This document shows, piece by piece, positions 25,752 through 33,316 of a stretch of 64,000 nt of DNA. How positions within the stretch are numbered: position 1 is the stretch's first letter; each line of letters begins with the position of its first letter. The DNA comes from Mesonia mobilis DSM 19841 (GTDB lineage: Bacteria; Bacteroidota; Bacteroidia; Flavobacteriales; Flavobacteriaceae). A model generated the notes under the pieces. It worked only from the letters and a program-made list of their open reading frames with translations, did not search any database and was not told the DNA's origin. The translations under genes were made by a program, and so were the position numbers. The stretch is taken from positions 121,705 to 185,704 of the forward strand of contig NZ_KE384013.1 in assembly GCF_000423405.1 (NCBI RefSeq). Direction: 5' to 3'.

Positions 25752-26732
25752 ATGAGTGAGCAAGAAGTAAAGAATTCCTGGGCTGAGCACAGTCGAAGTC
25801 TAGAAGAAATATTTGAGGCGAAAATCGCTAGAGATGAAAAAATAGAGCCTAAAGATTGGATGCCCGAGAAATATAGAAAAACGCATATTCGTCAAATTTC
25901 TCAGCACGCACATTCAGAAATTGTGGGAATGTTGCCTGAAGGTAACTGGATCACACGCGCACCTTCTTTAAGAAGAAAAGTAGCGCTATTGGCAAAAGTT
26001 CAAGATGAAGCCGGTCACGGTTTATACTTGTATAGTGCTTGTGAAACTTTAGGGATTTCTCGAGAAGAACTATATGAGCAATTGCATTCGGGGAAAGCAA
26101 AATATTCAAGTATCTTTAATTATCCAACCGTAACTTGGGCAGATATGGGAGCTATTGGTTGGTTGGTAGATGGTGCAGCGATCATCAATCAAGTGCCTTT
26201 ATGCAATACTTCTTTTGGACCTTATGCTCGTGCCATGGTAAGAGTTTGTAAAGAAGAAAGTTTCCACCAACGTCAAGGTTACGAAATTATGCTCACACTC
26301 TGCCGCGGAACTGAAGAGCAAAAACAAATGGCACAAGATGCGCTAAATCGTTGGTGGTGGCCAAGTTTAATGATGTTTGGTCCAACAGATGCAGAATCTA
26401 CGCATACTGAACAATCGATGAAATGGAAACTGAAGCGTAAAACCAACGATGAATTACGTCAGCAATTTATCGATCAAACCGTTCCGCAAGCTGAAATTTT
26501 AGGATTAACCATTCCCGATGAAGATTTAAAATGGAATGAAGAAACAGGTCAATACGACTTCGGAAAAATTAATTGGGATGAATTTTGGCAAGTGGTAAAA
26601 GGTCACGGTCCTTGCAATAAAGAACGCTTGCAAACTCGTGTAGATGCTTGGGAGAATGGAGAATGGGTTCGCGATGCAGCCATGGCATACTCAGAAAAGC
26701 AAGCCGCTAAAAAAGTTCAAAAAGCAAGTTAG
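25752..26732 (+). CDS. paaA: Phenylacetyl-CoA epoxidase catalytic subunit PaaA
   Basis: 326 residues. This is the diiron oxygenase subunit that makes the ring-1,2-epoxide of phenylacetyl-CoA. The ferritin-like iron ligands appear as [18 protein letters not shown] and [15 protein letters not shown], and the N-terminal [20 protein letters not shown] is typical. The length matches the family. It acts with PaaC (structural partner), PaaB, PaaD and PaaE encoded around it. A four-helix-bundle element separates it from paaB, with which it is otherwise contiguous in other organisms. Confidence 0.97.
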   Translation: MSEQEVKNSWAEHSRSLEEIFEAKIARDEKIEPKDWMPEKYRKTHIRQISQHAHSEIVGMLPEGNWITRAPSLRRKVALLAKVQDEAGHGLYLYSACETLGISREELYEQLHSGKAKYSSIFNYPTVTWADMGAIGWLVDGAAIINQVPLCNTSFGPYARAMVRVCKEESFHQRQGYEIMLTLCRGTEEQKQMAQDALNRWWWPSLMMFGPTDAESTHTEQSMKWKLKRKTNDELRQQFIDQTVPQAEILGLTIPDEDLKWNEETGQYDFGKINWDEFWQVVKGHGPCNKERLQTRVDAWENGEWVRDAAMAYSEKQAAKKVQKAS

Positions 26733-26739
26733 ATAAAAA

Positions 26740-27187
26740 GAATTCGAAATCGAAAGTGAAGCTGAAATTGAAAGATGAATAATGGCAAGTTTGATTTAAG
26801 TGATCGTTTAGAAGATTTTGCAGCTAGTGTAATCATTAAATATGATAAAAAGCCCCTTAGCTATGCAGGAGATTACTTAGCGAAACAATTGATACGTTCA
26901 TCTTGTTCTGCGGCTTTAAACTATGGGGAAGTTTTAGGAGCAAGTGCTTCTAAAGATAAAATCAATAAGCTTAGAATTTGCTTAAAAGAACTTAGAGAAT
27001 GTTTGAGAAATTTAAATATTCAAGTTAAAGCTGATTTGATTTCAGAAGAAAATATTTCAGATTTAATTGATGAAAACGATCAGCTCATTAGAATTATAGT
27101 CACTAGAATAAAAAATATTAAATAATAAGTTGCTCTTGAATATGAGATGATAATTATCAATTTCGAATTCAATTTCAACTTCAATTT
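26740..27187 (+). repeat. Element A: period-6 inverted arms around a four-helix-bundle gene
   Basis: The left arm (26740-26774) reads as consecutive hexads GAATTC GAAATC GAAAGT GAAGCT GAAATT GAAAG. The right arm (27158-27187), read on the opposite strand, is GAAGTT GAAATT GAATTC GAAATT. Best pairing is TGAAGCTGAAATTGAA (26757-26772) with 27168-27183, 15 of 16 bases, and GAATTCGAAATCG (26740-26752) with 27158-27170, 12 of 13. The arms fill the whole space between paaA, the small gene and paaB. Confidence 0.8.
26775..27125 (+). CDS. Four-helix-bundle protein (23S rRNA intervening-sequence family), copy A
   Basis: 116 residues, all helical, with the subfamily motif YAGDYLAKQLIRSSCSAALN and LRICLKELRECLRNL. 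The family (TIGR02436/PF05635 type) is named for ORFs inside 23S rRNA intervening sequences; related proteins are accessory factors of diversity-generating retroelements. Neither rRNA nor a reverse transcriptase is present here. It lies between paaA and paaB in their orientation, inside inverted arms. It has no link to phenylacetate chemistry. Function unknown; nucleic-acid binding is plausible from the family. Confidence 0.85.
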   Translation: MNNGKFDLSDRLEDFAASVIIKYDKKPLSYAGDYLAKQLIRSSCSAALNYGEVLGASASKDKINKLRICLKELRECLRNLNIQVKADLISEENISDLIDENDQLIRIIVTRIKNIK

Positions 27188-27197
27188 AAAAAAGTTT

Positions 27198-27491
27198 ATG
27201 TCAGACAAGAAAAAAAACTGGCCACTTTGGGAAGTTTTCGTAAGAAGTAAAAACGGATTAGAACACCGTCATTTTGGTAGTTTACACGCTGCCGATGAAG
27301 AAATGGCGTTAGAAAACGCACGCGATGTTTACACCAGAAGAAGTGAGGGCGTAAGCATTTGGGTAGTAGAGTCAAAACATATCAAAGCTTCAAATCCCGA
27401 TGAAAACGGAGAAATGTTCGAACCGGCGGCAGATAAAGTTTATCGTCATCCAACATTTTACGATTTACCCGATGAGGTAAAACACATGTAA
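27198..27491 (+). CDS. paaB: Phenylacetyl-CoA epoxidase subunit PaaB
   Basis: 97 residues. The ATG at 27198 (MSDKKKNWPLWEVFVRSK) is chosen; the frame runs further upstream to an ATG at 27147, but those codons are only the repeat arm (repeated Phe/Asn) and do not belong to the family. PaaB is the small subunit that helps dock the reductase to the PaaAC core. Conserved HRHFGSLHAADEEMALENAR and VYRHPTFYDLPDEVKHM are present. Normal length. Confidence 0.95.
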   Translation: MSDKKKNWPLWEVFVRSKNGLEHRHFGSLHAADEEMALENARDVYTRRSEGVSIWVVESKHIKASNPDENGEMFEPAADKVYRHPTFYDLPDEVKHM

Positions 27492-27511
27492 ATTCCTGAA
27501 TTAGTAGGAAT
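27492..27511 (+). repeat. Hairpin abutting the paaB stop codon
   Basis: ATTCCT/AGGAAT around an 8-base loop starts right after the TAA. It looks like a decayed copy of the hairpins after paaE and paaC. Confidence 0.5.
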
Positions 27512-27566
27512 TTTTAAAACTATTTCAGTAAAAAATGAAGTAGTTTTTCAACTAAAATAAAATTCA

Positions 27567-28322
27567 ATGAATAAAGATAGTTTAATAAAATATATTCTTG
27601 GGATTGCCGATAATTCGCTCATTCTCGGTCAACGTTTGGGGGAATTAACCGGTCACGGCCCAACCTTGGAAGTAGATATTGCGATGACGAATATTTCACT
27701 CGATCTATTTGGTCAGGTGCGTAGCTATTTTCAATATGCGGCTCAACTTTCAGAAGATGATAAAACCGAAGACGATTTTGCATTTTTACGAACCGAGCGA
27801 GAATATGTAAATGTATTGTTGGTAGAACAGCCAAATCGTGATTTTGGGTATACAATCGCACGTCAATTTTTGTTCGATCATTTTCATTTTTTATTGCTGA
27901 ATGAAATGCAAAACAGCAAAGATGAAACCTTGGTAGCTATTGCGAAGAAAAGTTTAAAAGAGGTGAGCTATCACAGAAGATTCTCTTCAGACTGGGTGAA
28001 GCGTTTAGGCGACGGAACCGAAGAAAGCAAAAGAAAAATTCAGCTAGCCATTAACGATCTGTGGCGATTTACCGAAGAGCTTTTTCAAAAAACCGAAGCC
28101 GATCTAGAAGCGATAAAAGCAGGAATTGGTGTGGAAACCGATAAAATAAAAGGAAAATACCTAGAAAATGTTTCAGCAGTTTTAGAAGAAGCAACACTTC
28201 AAAAACCGAAATTAGAATTTTTTCAGGAAGGCGGCAAAAAAGGAATTCACTCAGAGCACATGGGTTATTTGTTAAGTGATATGCAATATATGCAACGCAC
28301 CTATCCCGGAATGAAGTGGTAA
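27567..28322 (+). CDS. paaC: Phenylacetyl-CoA epoxidase structural subunit PaaC
   Basis: 251 residues. This is the ferritin-like partner of PaaA that stabilises it without a functional iron site. Typical stretches are LADNSLILGQRLGELTGHGP (here IADNSLILGQRLGEL), EYVNVLLVEQPNRDFGYTIA, and LKEVSYHRRFSSDWVKRLGD. The C-terminal HSEHMGYLLSDMQYMQRTYP is also standard. Length is normal. Confidence 0.95.
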   Translation: MNKDSLIKYILGIADNSLILGQRLGELTGHGPTLEVDIAMTNISLDLFGQVRSYFQYAAQLSEDDKTEDDFAFLRTEREYVNVLLVEQPNRDFGYTIARQFLFDHFHFLLLNEMQNSKDETLVAIAKKSLKEVSYHRRFSSDWVKRLGDGTEESKRKIQLAINDLWRFTEELFQKTEADLEAIKAGIGVETDKIKGKYLENVSAVLEEATLQKPKLEFFQEGGKKGIHSEHMGYLLSDMQYMQRTYPGMKW

Positions 28323-28401
28323 ATTCCTGCGCAGGCAGGAATCTAAAAGTATGTAAGCAGAATGTCACACTGAGCTTGTCGAAGTGTTGATTCAGCATCA
28401 C
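28323..28401. repeat. Hairpin after paaC and a TGAGC..GTCGAAG palindrome
   Basis: ATTCCTGC/GCAGGAAT (28323-28342) begins at the base after the stop codon, identical in stem to the one after paaE. It is followed by GTCACACTGAGC/TTGTCGAAGTG (28364-28386) and a TTGATTCAGCATC remnant, both of the dispersed palindrome family. Confidence 0.75.
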
Positions 28402-28432
28402 ATCATAAGCTTAAATAGAATAGCAATATAAA

Positions 28433-28933
28433 ATGATCGAAGAAAAAGTACATATTTCAGAAGAATTAGAACCGATACTCAAGCAAGTTTCGGATCCTGA
28501 AATTCCCGTGCTTTCGATCATCGATTTGGGAGTTGTTCGTTCCGCAGAATTCAACAACGGAATTGCCGAAATAAAGATCACGCCAACCTACAGTGGTTGT
28601 CCTGCCATGGATGTAATTGGCGACGATATTAAAGCCGCACTTTTAGAAGCCGGTTATAAGGCAAAAGTCGATTTAATTTTATCGCCCGCTTGGTCAACCG
28701 ATTGGATTACCGAAGAGGGAAGACAAGCGTTAGAAGATTATGGTATTGCGGCTCCGTTAGAAGCCAGCGCCGATAAAAAAGCCTTGCTGGGAGAAACTCA
28801 AGTGGTAAAATGCACCAATTGTAAATCTAAAAATACACAAATGGTAAGTCAGTTTGGTTCCACAGCTTGCAAAGCCTTGTTTAAGTGTAACGATTGCCAA
28901 GAACCGTTTGACTATTTTAAATGTTTAATCTAA
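28433..28933 (+). CDS. paaD: Phenylacetyl-CoA epoxidase subunit PaaD
   Basis: 166 residues. The N-terminal MIP18/DUF59 domain (VSDPEIPVLSIIDLGVVR, PTYSGCPAMDVIGDDI) is followed by a C-terminal zinc-ribbon-like part with CTNCKSKN, ACKALFKCNDC and a terminal Cys. PaaD is required for the epoxidase and is thought to help mature its metal centres. The length is normal and the position in the operon is as expected. Confidence 0.93.
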   Translation: MIEEKVHISEELEPILKQVSDPEIPVLSIIDLGVVRSAEFNNGIAEIKITPTYSGCPAMDVIGDDIKAALLEAGYKAKVDLILSPAWSTDWITEEGRQALEDYGIAAPLEASADKKALLGETQVVKCTNCKSKNTQMVSQFGSTACKALFKCNDCQEPFDYFKCLI

Positions 28934-28934
28934 G

Positions 28935-29016
28935 GAAATTGAAACCGAATCTGAACTCGAAATTGAAAAGAGTTAGAAAACCTTCGACTTCAATTTCATT
29001 TTCAAATTCAAGTTCT
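28935..29016. repeat. ORF-less hairpin of period-6 units between paaD and paaG
   Basis: The left half reads as GAAATT GAAACC GAATCT GAACTC GAAATT GAAAAG; the right half is the inverted form (TTCGAC TTCAATTTC ATTTTC). GAACTCGAAATTGAAAA pairs with TTTTCAAATTCAAGTTC at 14 of 17 bases. It resembles the arms of element A brought together without the gene between them. Confidence 0.7.
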
Positions 29017-29023
29017 AATAAAT

Positions 29024-29806
29024 ATGAGCAAAAGCATTCAAGTTGAAATAAAAGATCAAGTAGCCAAAATAAGTCTCAACCGACCGGAAGTTTTCAATAG
29101 CTTTAATCGAGAAATGGCATTTGCACTTCAAGATGAATTGAAAAGTTGCGCATCCAATAAAGAAGTACGTGCCATTTTATTAACCGGAAATGGTAAAGCC
29201 TTTTGTGCGGGTCAAGATCTAAAAGAAGTAACCGATCCGGAGTTAAATCCCGGTTTCAAATCTATTCTAGAAGAGCATTACAATCCCATTATTCAGCTAA
29301 TAAGAAGTATTGAAAAACCAATTGTGGCAGCCGTTAATGGTGTTGCCGCTGGAGCCGGAGCAAACATTGCTTTGGCTTGCGATATTGTTGTTGCTTCAGA
29401 ACACGCGGCATTTATTCAAGCTTTTAGTAAAATAGGCTTAATTCCCGACAGTGCAGGGACTTTCTTTTTACCGCGTTTAATTGGTTTTCAAAAAGCATCA
29501 GCATTAGCGATGTTAGGCGATAAAGTTTCTGCGGAAGAAGCCGAACGCTTAGGGATGATCTACAACTATTTTTCAGCTGAATCTTTTGAAGAAGAAACCT
29601 GGAAAATGGCAACGCATTTAGCCAAAATGCCAACGAAAGCTTTGGCCTTGACCAAAGAAGCGCTCAATCAATCATTAACCAATAATTTGGAAGAGCAATT
29701 GGCATTAGAATCGAAAAATCAGATCGAAGCCGCTTCCACAGCAGATTACAAAGAAGGCGTAAACGCTTTCATCGAAAAAAGAAAACCAAATTTTAAAGGA
29801 GAATAG
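29024..29806 (+). CDS. paaG: Ring-1,2-epoxyphenylacetyl-CoA isomerase PaaG
   Basis: 260 residues of the crotonase fold. It turns the epoxide into oxepin-CoA and also shifts double bonds in the later beta-oxidation steps. Oxyanion-hole regions KAFCAGQDLKE and AGAGANIALACDIVVA are present. The stretch KIGLIPDSAGTFFLPRLIG carries the Asp typical of PaaG in place of the hydratase glutamates, which separates it from the PaaF-type gene further on. Confidence 0.92.
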   Translation: MSKSIQVEIKDQVAKISLNRPEVFNSFNREMAFALQDELKSCASNKEVRAILLTGNGKAFCAGQDLKEVTDPELNPGFKSILEEHYNPIIQLIRSIEKPIVAAVNGVAAGAGANIALACDIVVASEHAAFIQAFSKIGLIPDSAGTFFLPRLIGFQKASALAMLGDKVSAEEAERLGMIYNYFSAESFEEETWKMATHLAKMPTKALALTKEALNQSLTNNLEEQLALESKNQIEAASTADYKEGVNAFIEKRKPNFKGE

Positions 29807-30278
29807 ATTAACGATTATAGAATTTTGATTTTAGATTGTTGTTATGAATTAAGTGAAATAAGAAATTATGAAACCTATTGAATTAGAAGATAGACTCATT
29901 CAGTTTGCTATTGATACAATTATATTCTGTAAAACAATTGAAAAAAGTTTTGCCGGAGATTATTTATCTAAGCAGTTAATTAGATCTGCGAGTGCTTCCG
30001 CGTTAAATTATGGTGAAGCTAGAAGTGCCGAGTCTACTCGTGATTTCCTTCATAAAATGAAAATTTGCTTAAAAGAACTTAGAGAATGCTTGATCAATCT
30101 AAAAATTCAAAAAGGAGCAAAACTAGTCTCAAATGTAGAAAGTATTGATAAATTATTAAAAGAGAATAATGAGCTTATTTCAATTTTTGTGATTAGTGTA
30201 AAAACATCAACTTCTAAACTAAATGCAAAAAAATAATCAAAAATCGTTAATCCCTAATCTTATAAATCATAAATCAAT
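29806..30278 (+). repeat. Element B: period-7 inverted arms around a four-helix-bundle gene
   Basis: From the last base of the paaG stop the left arm reads as heptads GATTAAC GATTATA GAATTTT GATTTTA GATTGTT. The right arm on the opposite strand reads GATTTAT GATTTAT (AA) GATTAGG GATTAAC GATTTTT GATTATT. GATTAACGATT (29806-29816) pairs perfectly with 30242-30252. The arms occupy all space up to the paaH start. Confidence 0.8.
29868..30236 (+). CDS. Four-helix-bundle protein (23S rRNA intervening-sequence family), copy B
   Basis: 122 residues, helical. It belongs to the same subfamily as copy A: SFAGDYLSKQLIRSASASAL, NYGEARSAES, MKICLKELRECLINLKI. The two are clearly homologous but far from identical, so this is not a recent local duplication. 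It sits between paaG and paaH in their orientation, inside heptad arms. Function unknown. Confidence 0.85.
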   Translation: MKPIELEDRLIQFAIDTIIFCKTIEKSFAGDYLSKQLIRSASASALNYGEARSAESTRDFLHKMKICLKELRECLINLKIQKGAKLVSNVESIDKLLKENNELISIFVISVKTSTSKLNAKK

Positions 30279-31457
30279 ATGACCATCGGAATTATAGGTA
30301 GCGGAACAATGGGAAGTGGAATTGCACAAGTAGCAGCCACCGCCGGTTGTTTTGTGAAAGTTTATGATACCAATCAAGAAGCTTTAACTAAAAGTGAAGC
30401 GAAACTCAATAAAGTTTTACTACGTCTCATCGAAAAAGAACGAATTGATGAAGCTGAAAAAAACAGAATTCAAGGGAATATCAGCTATGTAAATTCAATT
30501 CAAGAATTAGCCGATGCCGATTTAACCATTGAAGCAATTATTGAAAATCTTGAGATCAAACAAAAAGTATTTCGTGAGTTAGAAGCTTGCCAAAAAGAAG
30601 ATGCTATTATTGCATCCAACACTAGTTCGTTATCGATTGCTTCGATAGCTTCTGCTTTACAAAAACCGGAGCGCGTGATCGGAATTCATTTCTTTAATCC
30701 GGCGCCATTAATGCCGTTGGTAGAAATTATTCCGGCCGTGCAAACTTCCGAAGCGGTCAAAGAAAAAGTAGTTCAAATTATAGCCGATTGGAAGAAAGTA
30801 GGCGTGCTTGCTAAAGATACACCGGGTTTCATTGTAAATCGTGTCGCCAGACCATTTTATGGAGAAGCTTTACGAATTTATGAAGAAGGAAAAGCCGATA
30901 TCCCGACGATCGATCAAGCATTAAAAGAACTCGGTGGCTTTAGAATGGGACCATTCGAGTTGATGGATTTTATTGGCCACGATGTCAATTACACCGTAAC
31001 CGAAACCGTATTTAGAGAATTTTATTACGATCCACGTTATAAACCCTCTTTTACTCAAAAACGCTTAAAAGAAGCCGGTTACTTAGGTCGCAAAACCGGA
31101 AAAGGGTTTTATGATTACCAAGACGGTAAAATTGATAAAAGCCGTCATCCTGAACTTGATTCAGGATCTCATCAAAATGAGCTTTCCCAGCAAATTCTTG
31201 ATCGCGTTTTAGTGATGCTCATCAACGAAGCTGCAGACGCATTATTTTTAAATATCGCCACCGCAAAAGATATCGATCTAGCAATGACTAAAGGCGTAAA
31301 TTATCCGAAAGGATTGTTAGCCTGGGCCAACGAAAAAGGAATCGATTGGTGTGTTGAAAATATGGATTTACTTTATCAAGAATATCACGAAGATCGTTAC
31401 CGTTGCAGTCCATTATTAAGAAAAATGGCGAGAGAAAATAAAGAATTTACGATATGA
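30279..31457 (+). CDS. paaH: 3-hydroxyacyl-CoA dehydrogenase PaaH
   Basis: 392 residues. It oxidises 3-hydroxyadipyl-CoA to 3-oxoadipyl-CoA with NAD. The Rossmann motif IGSGTMGSGIAQVAA, the HFFNPAPLMPLVEI segment and PGFIVNRVARPFYGEALRI are clear, and the C-terminal domain is complete. After TGKGFYDYQDGKIDK a stretch SRHPELDSGSHQ is inserted that is the in-frame translation of a dispersed palindromic repeat; it falls in a linker before the last helical part and keeps the frame. The stop overlaps the paaI start by four bases (ATGA). Confidence 0.94.
   Translation: MTIGIIGSGTMGSGIAQVAATAGCFVKVYDTNQEALTKSEAKLNKVLLRLIEKERIDEAEKNRIQGNISYVNSIQELADADLTIEAIIENLEIKQKVFRELEACQKEDAIIASNTSSLSIASIASALQKPERVIGIHFFNPAPLMPLVEIIPAVQTSEAVKEKVVQIIADWKKVGVLAKDTPGFIVNRVARPFYGEALRIYEEGKADIPTIDQALKELGGFRMGPFELMDFIGHDVNYTVTETVFREFYYDPRYKPSFTQKRLKEAGYLGRKTGKGFYDYQDGKIDKSRHPELDSGSHQNELSQQILDRVLVMLINEAADALFLNIATAKDIDLAMTKGVNYPKGLLAWANEKGIDWCVENMDLLYQEYHEDRYRCSPLLRKMARENKEFTI
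31142..31173 (+). repeat. Palindromic repeat inside the paaH coding sequence
   Basis: CCGTCATCCTGAAC/TTGATTCAGGATCTCATC is the same family as the intergenic palindromes at 17119, 23664 and 31951. Here it is translated in frame as SRHPELDSGSH, comparable in principle to the palindromic elements known inside Rickettsia genes. Confidence 0.85.
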
Positions 31458-31861
31458 TAAATGGTGCTGAAATCCCTAAAAAGATGCTCTCACTCGACGC
31501 TTTTAGTCAGTGGCTCGGTATCGAAATTGTAGAGGTTCGCGAAGGCTATTGCAAGGTGAAAATGACGGTAAGAAAAGAAATGCTCAATAGCATGAAAAAA
31601 GCGCACGGTGGGATCACGTATTCGCTGGCAGATACCGCGTTTGGCTTTGCGACCAACACATTCGGTAATAAAGCCGTTTCTATCGAAACTTCCATCAATC
31701 ACGTAGAAGCACTCGTAGAAGGCGATGTGATTGTGGCAGAATCAGACGTGAAAAGCCAAAAAAATAAACTTGGTTTTTACATTGTTGAGGTCAAAAAAGA
31801 AGATCAATTAGTCGCACTTTTTAAAGGCGTCACCTATAAAACGAGTGCAAAATGGGAATAA
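31454..31861 (+). CDS. paaI: Hotdog-fold acyl-CoA thioesterase PaaI
   Basis: 135 residues. The hotdog signature MKKAHGGITYSLADTAFGFA holds the catalytic region. PaaI clears ring-hydroxylated phenylacetyl-CoA and other dead-end esters that would trap CoA. The start overlaps the end of paaH by four bases, so the two are translationally coupled. Normal length. Confidence 0.93.
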   Translation: MINGAEIPKKMLSLDAFSQWLGIEIVEVREGYCKVKMTVRKEMLNSMKKAHGGITYSLADTAFGFATNTFGNKAVSIETSINHVEALVEGDVIVAESDVKSQKNKLGFYIVEVKKEDQLVALFKGVTYKTSAKWE

Positions 31862-31909
31862 ACAAATGCATTATTCAATCTGCTGAAGTGTAATTTTAAA
31901 ATAATAAGG

Positions 31910-32010
31910 GCGCAACCCTAGCGGGTCGGGCTATTCGCTATATCTTTTTTGTTGTCATGCTGAGCTTGTCGAAGCACAACAAAAAAGGATGCCGCTGCTA
32001 TCCCTTGCGC
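31910..32010. repeat. Nested repeat: palindrome inside a GCGCAA-ended element
   Basis: The outer element runs from GCGCAACCCTAGCGGGTCGG to GATGCCGCTGCTATCCCTTG-CGC, with GCGCAA/TTGCGC ends and TTTTTT/AAAAAA around its centre. Its centre is taken by GTTGTCATGCTGAGC/TTGTCGAAGCACAAC (31951-31980), a member of the other palindrome family. The related copy at 35898-35984 has a different centre. Confidence 0.75.
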
Positions 32011-32034
32011 AAAAACATAAAAAAGAAGAGAGAA

Positions 32035-33246
32035 ATGAATACATATATTATAGACGGAATCAGAACTCCGATAGGAAATTATAAAGGAACTTTATCTCCT
32101 GTAAGAACCGACGATTTAGGAGCTTTGGTCATCAAAGAAATCGTCAAAAGAAATCCGAACATTCCTAAAGAAGCTTACGACGATGTAATTTTAGGTTGTG
32201 CAAATCAAGCGGGAGAAGATAACAGAAATGTTGCCAGAATGTGTTCATTATTGGCAGGTTTACCACATTCCGTCCCTGGAGAAACGGTGAATCGACTTTG
32301 CAGTAGCGGACTTTCAGCTATCATTCACGCCAATCGTGCGATCAAAGCCGGTGACGGAGATCTGTTTATTTCCGGCGGTGTAGAACATATGACGCGCGGT
32401 CCTTACGCGATCGCTAAACCTTCCAGTGCTTTTGGGAACGATGCAAAAATGTACGATACCAGTTTTGGTTGGCGTTTTGTTAATCCAAAGATGCACGAAA
32501 TGTACGGCACCGATGGTATGGGGATGACCGCAGAAAATCTCGTCGATAAATATAAAATTTCAAGAGAAGATCAAGATGCTTTTGCGTATTGGAGTCAGAT
32601 GAAAGCTACCAAAGCCCAAGAAAATGGTCGCTTGGCAAAAGAAATCGTAACGGTAGAAATCCCGCAGCGAAAAAAAGACCCAGTCCAATTCAGTAACGAC
32701 GAGTTTATCAAACCCACTACTTCCAAAGAAATTCTAGCAAAATTACGTCCGGCCTTTCGTAAAGAAGGTGGTAGCGTAACCGCAGGAAATTCTTCAGGAT
32801 TAAATGATGGCGCAGCAGCAACGATTGTAGCTTCAGAAAAAGCAGTAGAAAAATACGGTCTAAAACCGATGGCAAAAATATTAAGTTCTGCTGTGGTTGG
32901 CGTAGAACCAAGAATTATGGGCATTGGTCCCGTGCAAGCTTCCAACAAAGCACTAGAAAAAGCAGGCTTAACGATGGACGATATGGATGTAATTGAACTT
33001 AACGAAGCTTTCGCAGCGCAAGCCTTAGCTTGTATTCGCGAATGGGGTTTAAAAGACGACGATCCAAGGTTAAACCCAAATGGAGGGGCAATTGCGATCG
33101 GGCATCCGCTGGGAGTTACCGGAGCAAGATTAGCACATTCAGCAGCTGTAGAACTACAATTAACCGGTAAAAAATACGCTTTAGTCACGATGTGTGTGGG
33201 CGTTGGTCAAGGTTATGCGGCAGTTATTGAAAATGTTTCTGCTTAG
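32035..33246 (+). CDS. paaJ: 3-oxoadipyl-CoA/3-oxo-5,6-dehydrosuberyl-CoA thiolase PaaJ
   Basis: 403 residues from the ATG at 32035 (MNTYIIDGIRTPIG). An in-frame ATG at 31957 would add 26 residues, but these come from the repeat element in front and are not thiolase sequence. The nucleophilic Cys in VNRLCSSGLSA, the His in AIGHPLGVTGARL and the second Cys in VTMCVGVGQG are all present. It cleaves two pathway intermediates, giving acetyl-CoA and finally succinyl-CoA. Confidence 0.95.
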   Translation: MNTYIIDGIRTPIGNYKGTLSPVRTDDLGALVIKEIVKRNPNIPKEAYDDVILGCANQAGEDNRNVARMCSLLAGLPHSVPGETVNRLCSSGLSAIIHANRAIKAGDGDLFISGGVEHMTRGPYAIAKPSSAFGNDAKMYDTSFGWRFVNPKMHEMYGTDGMGMTAENLVDKYKISREDQDAFAYWSQMKATKAQENGRLAKEIVTVEIPQRKKDPVQFSNDEFIKPTTSKEILAKLRPAFRKEGGSVTAGNSSGLNDGAAATIVASEKAVEKYGLKPMAKILSSAVVGVEPRIMGIGPVQASNKALEKAGLTMDDMDVIELNEAFAAQALACIREWGLKDDDPRLNPNGGAIAIGHPLGVTGARLAHSAAVELQLTGKKYALVTMCVGVGQGYAAVIENVSA

Positions 33247-33269
33247 TTAAGGATTTTGAAGTTTATAAT

Positions 33270-33298
33270 GTCACCTCGAGCGGAGTCGAGAGGTCAAC
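33270..33298. repeat. Short palindrome between paaJ and paaZ
   Basis: GTCACCTCGAGC/GGAGTCGAGAGGTC belongs to the dispersed TGAGC..GTCGAAG family in a CTCGA variant. Confidence 0.7.
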
Positions 33299-33316
33299 AA
33301 TAAAACACTAGAAAGA

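Noticed and set aside
30279-31457. paaH as a pseudogene because of the inserted palindrome
   Set aside because: The frame is preserved and all dehydrogenase motifs are intact; the insertion falls in a linker.
31957-32034. Upstream start of paaJ (MLSLSKHNKKG)
   Set aside because: These codons are the translation of the nested repeat element and are not thiolase sequence.
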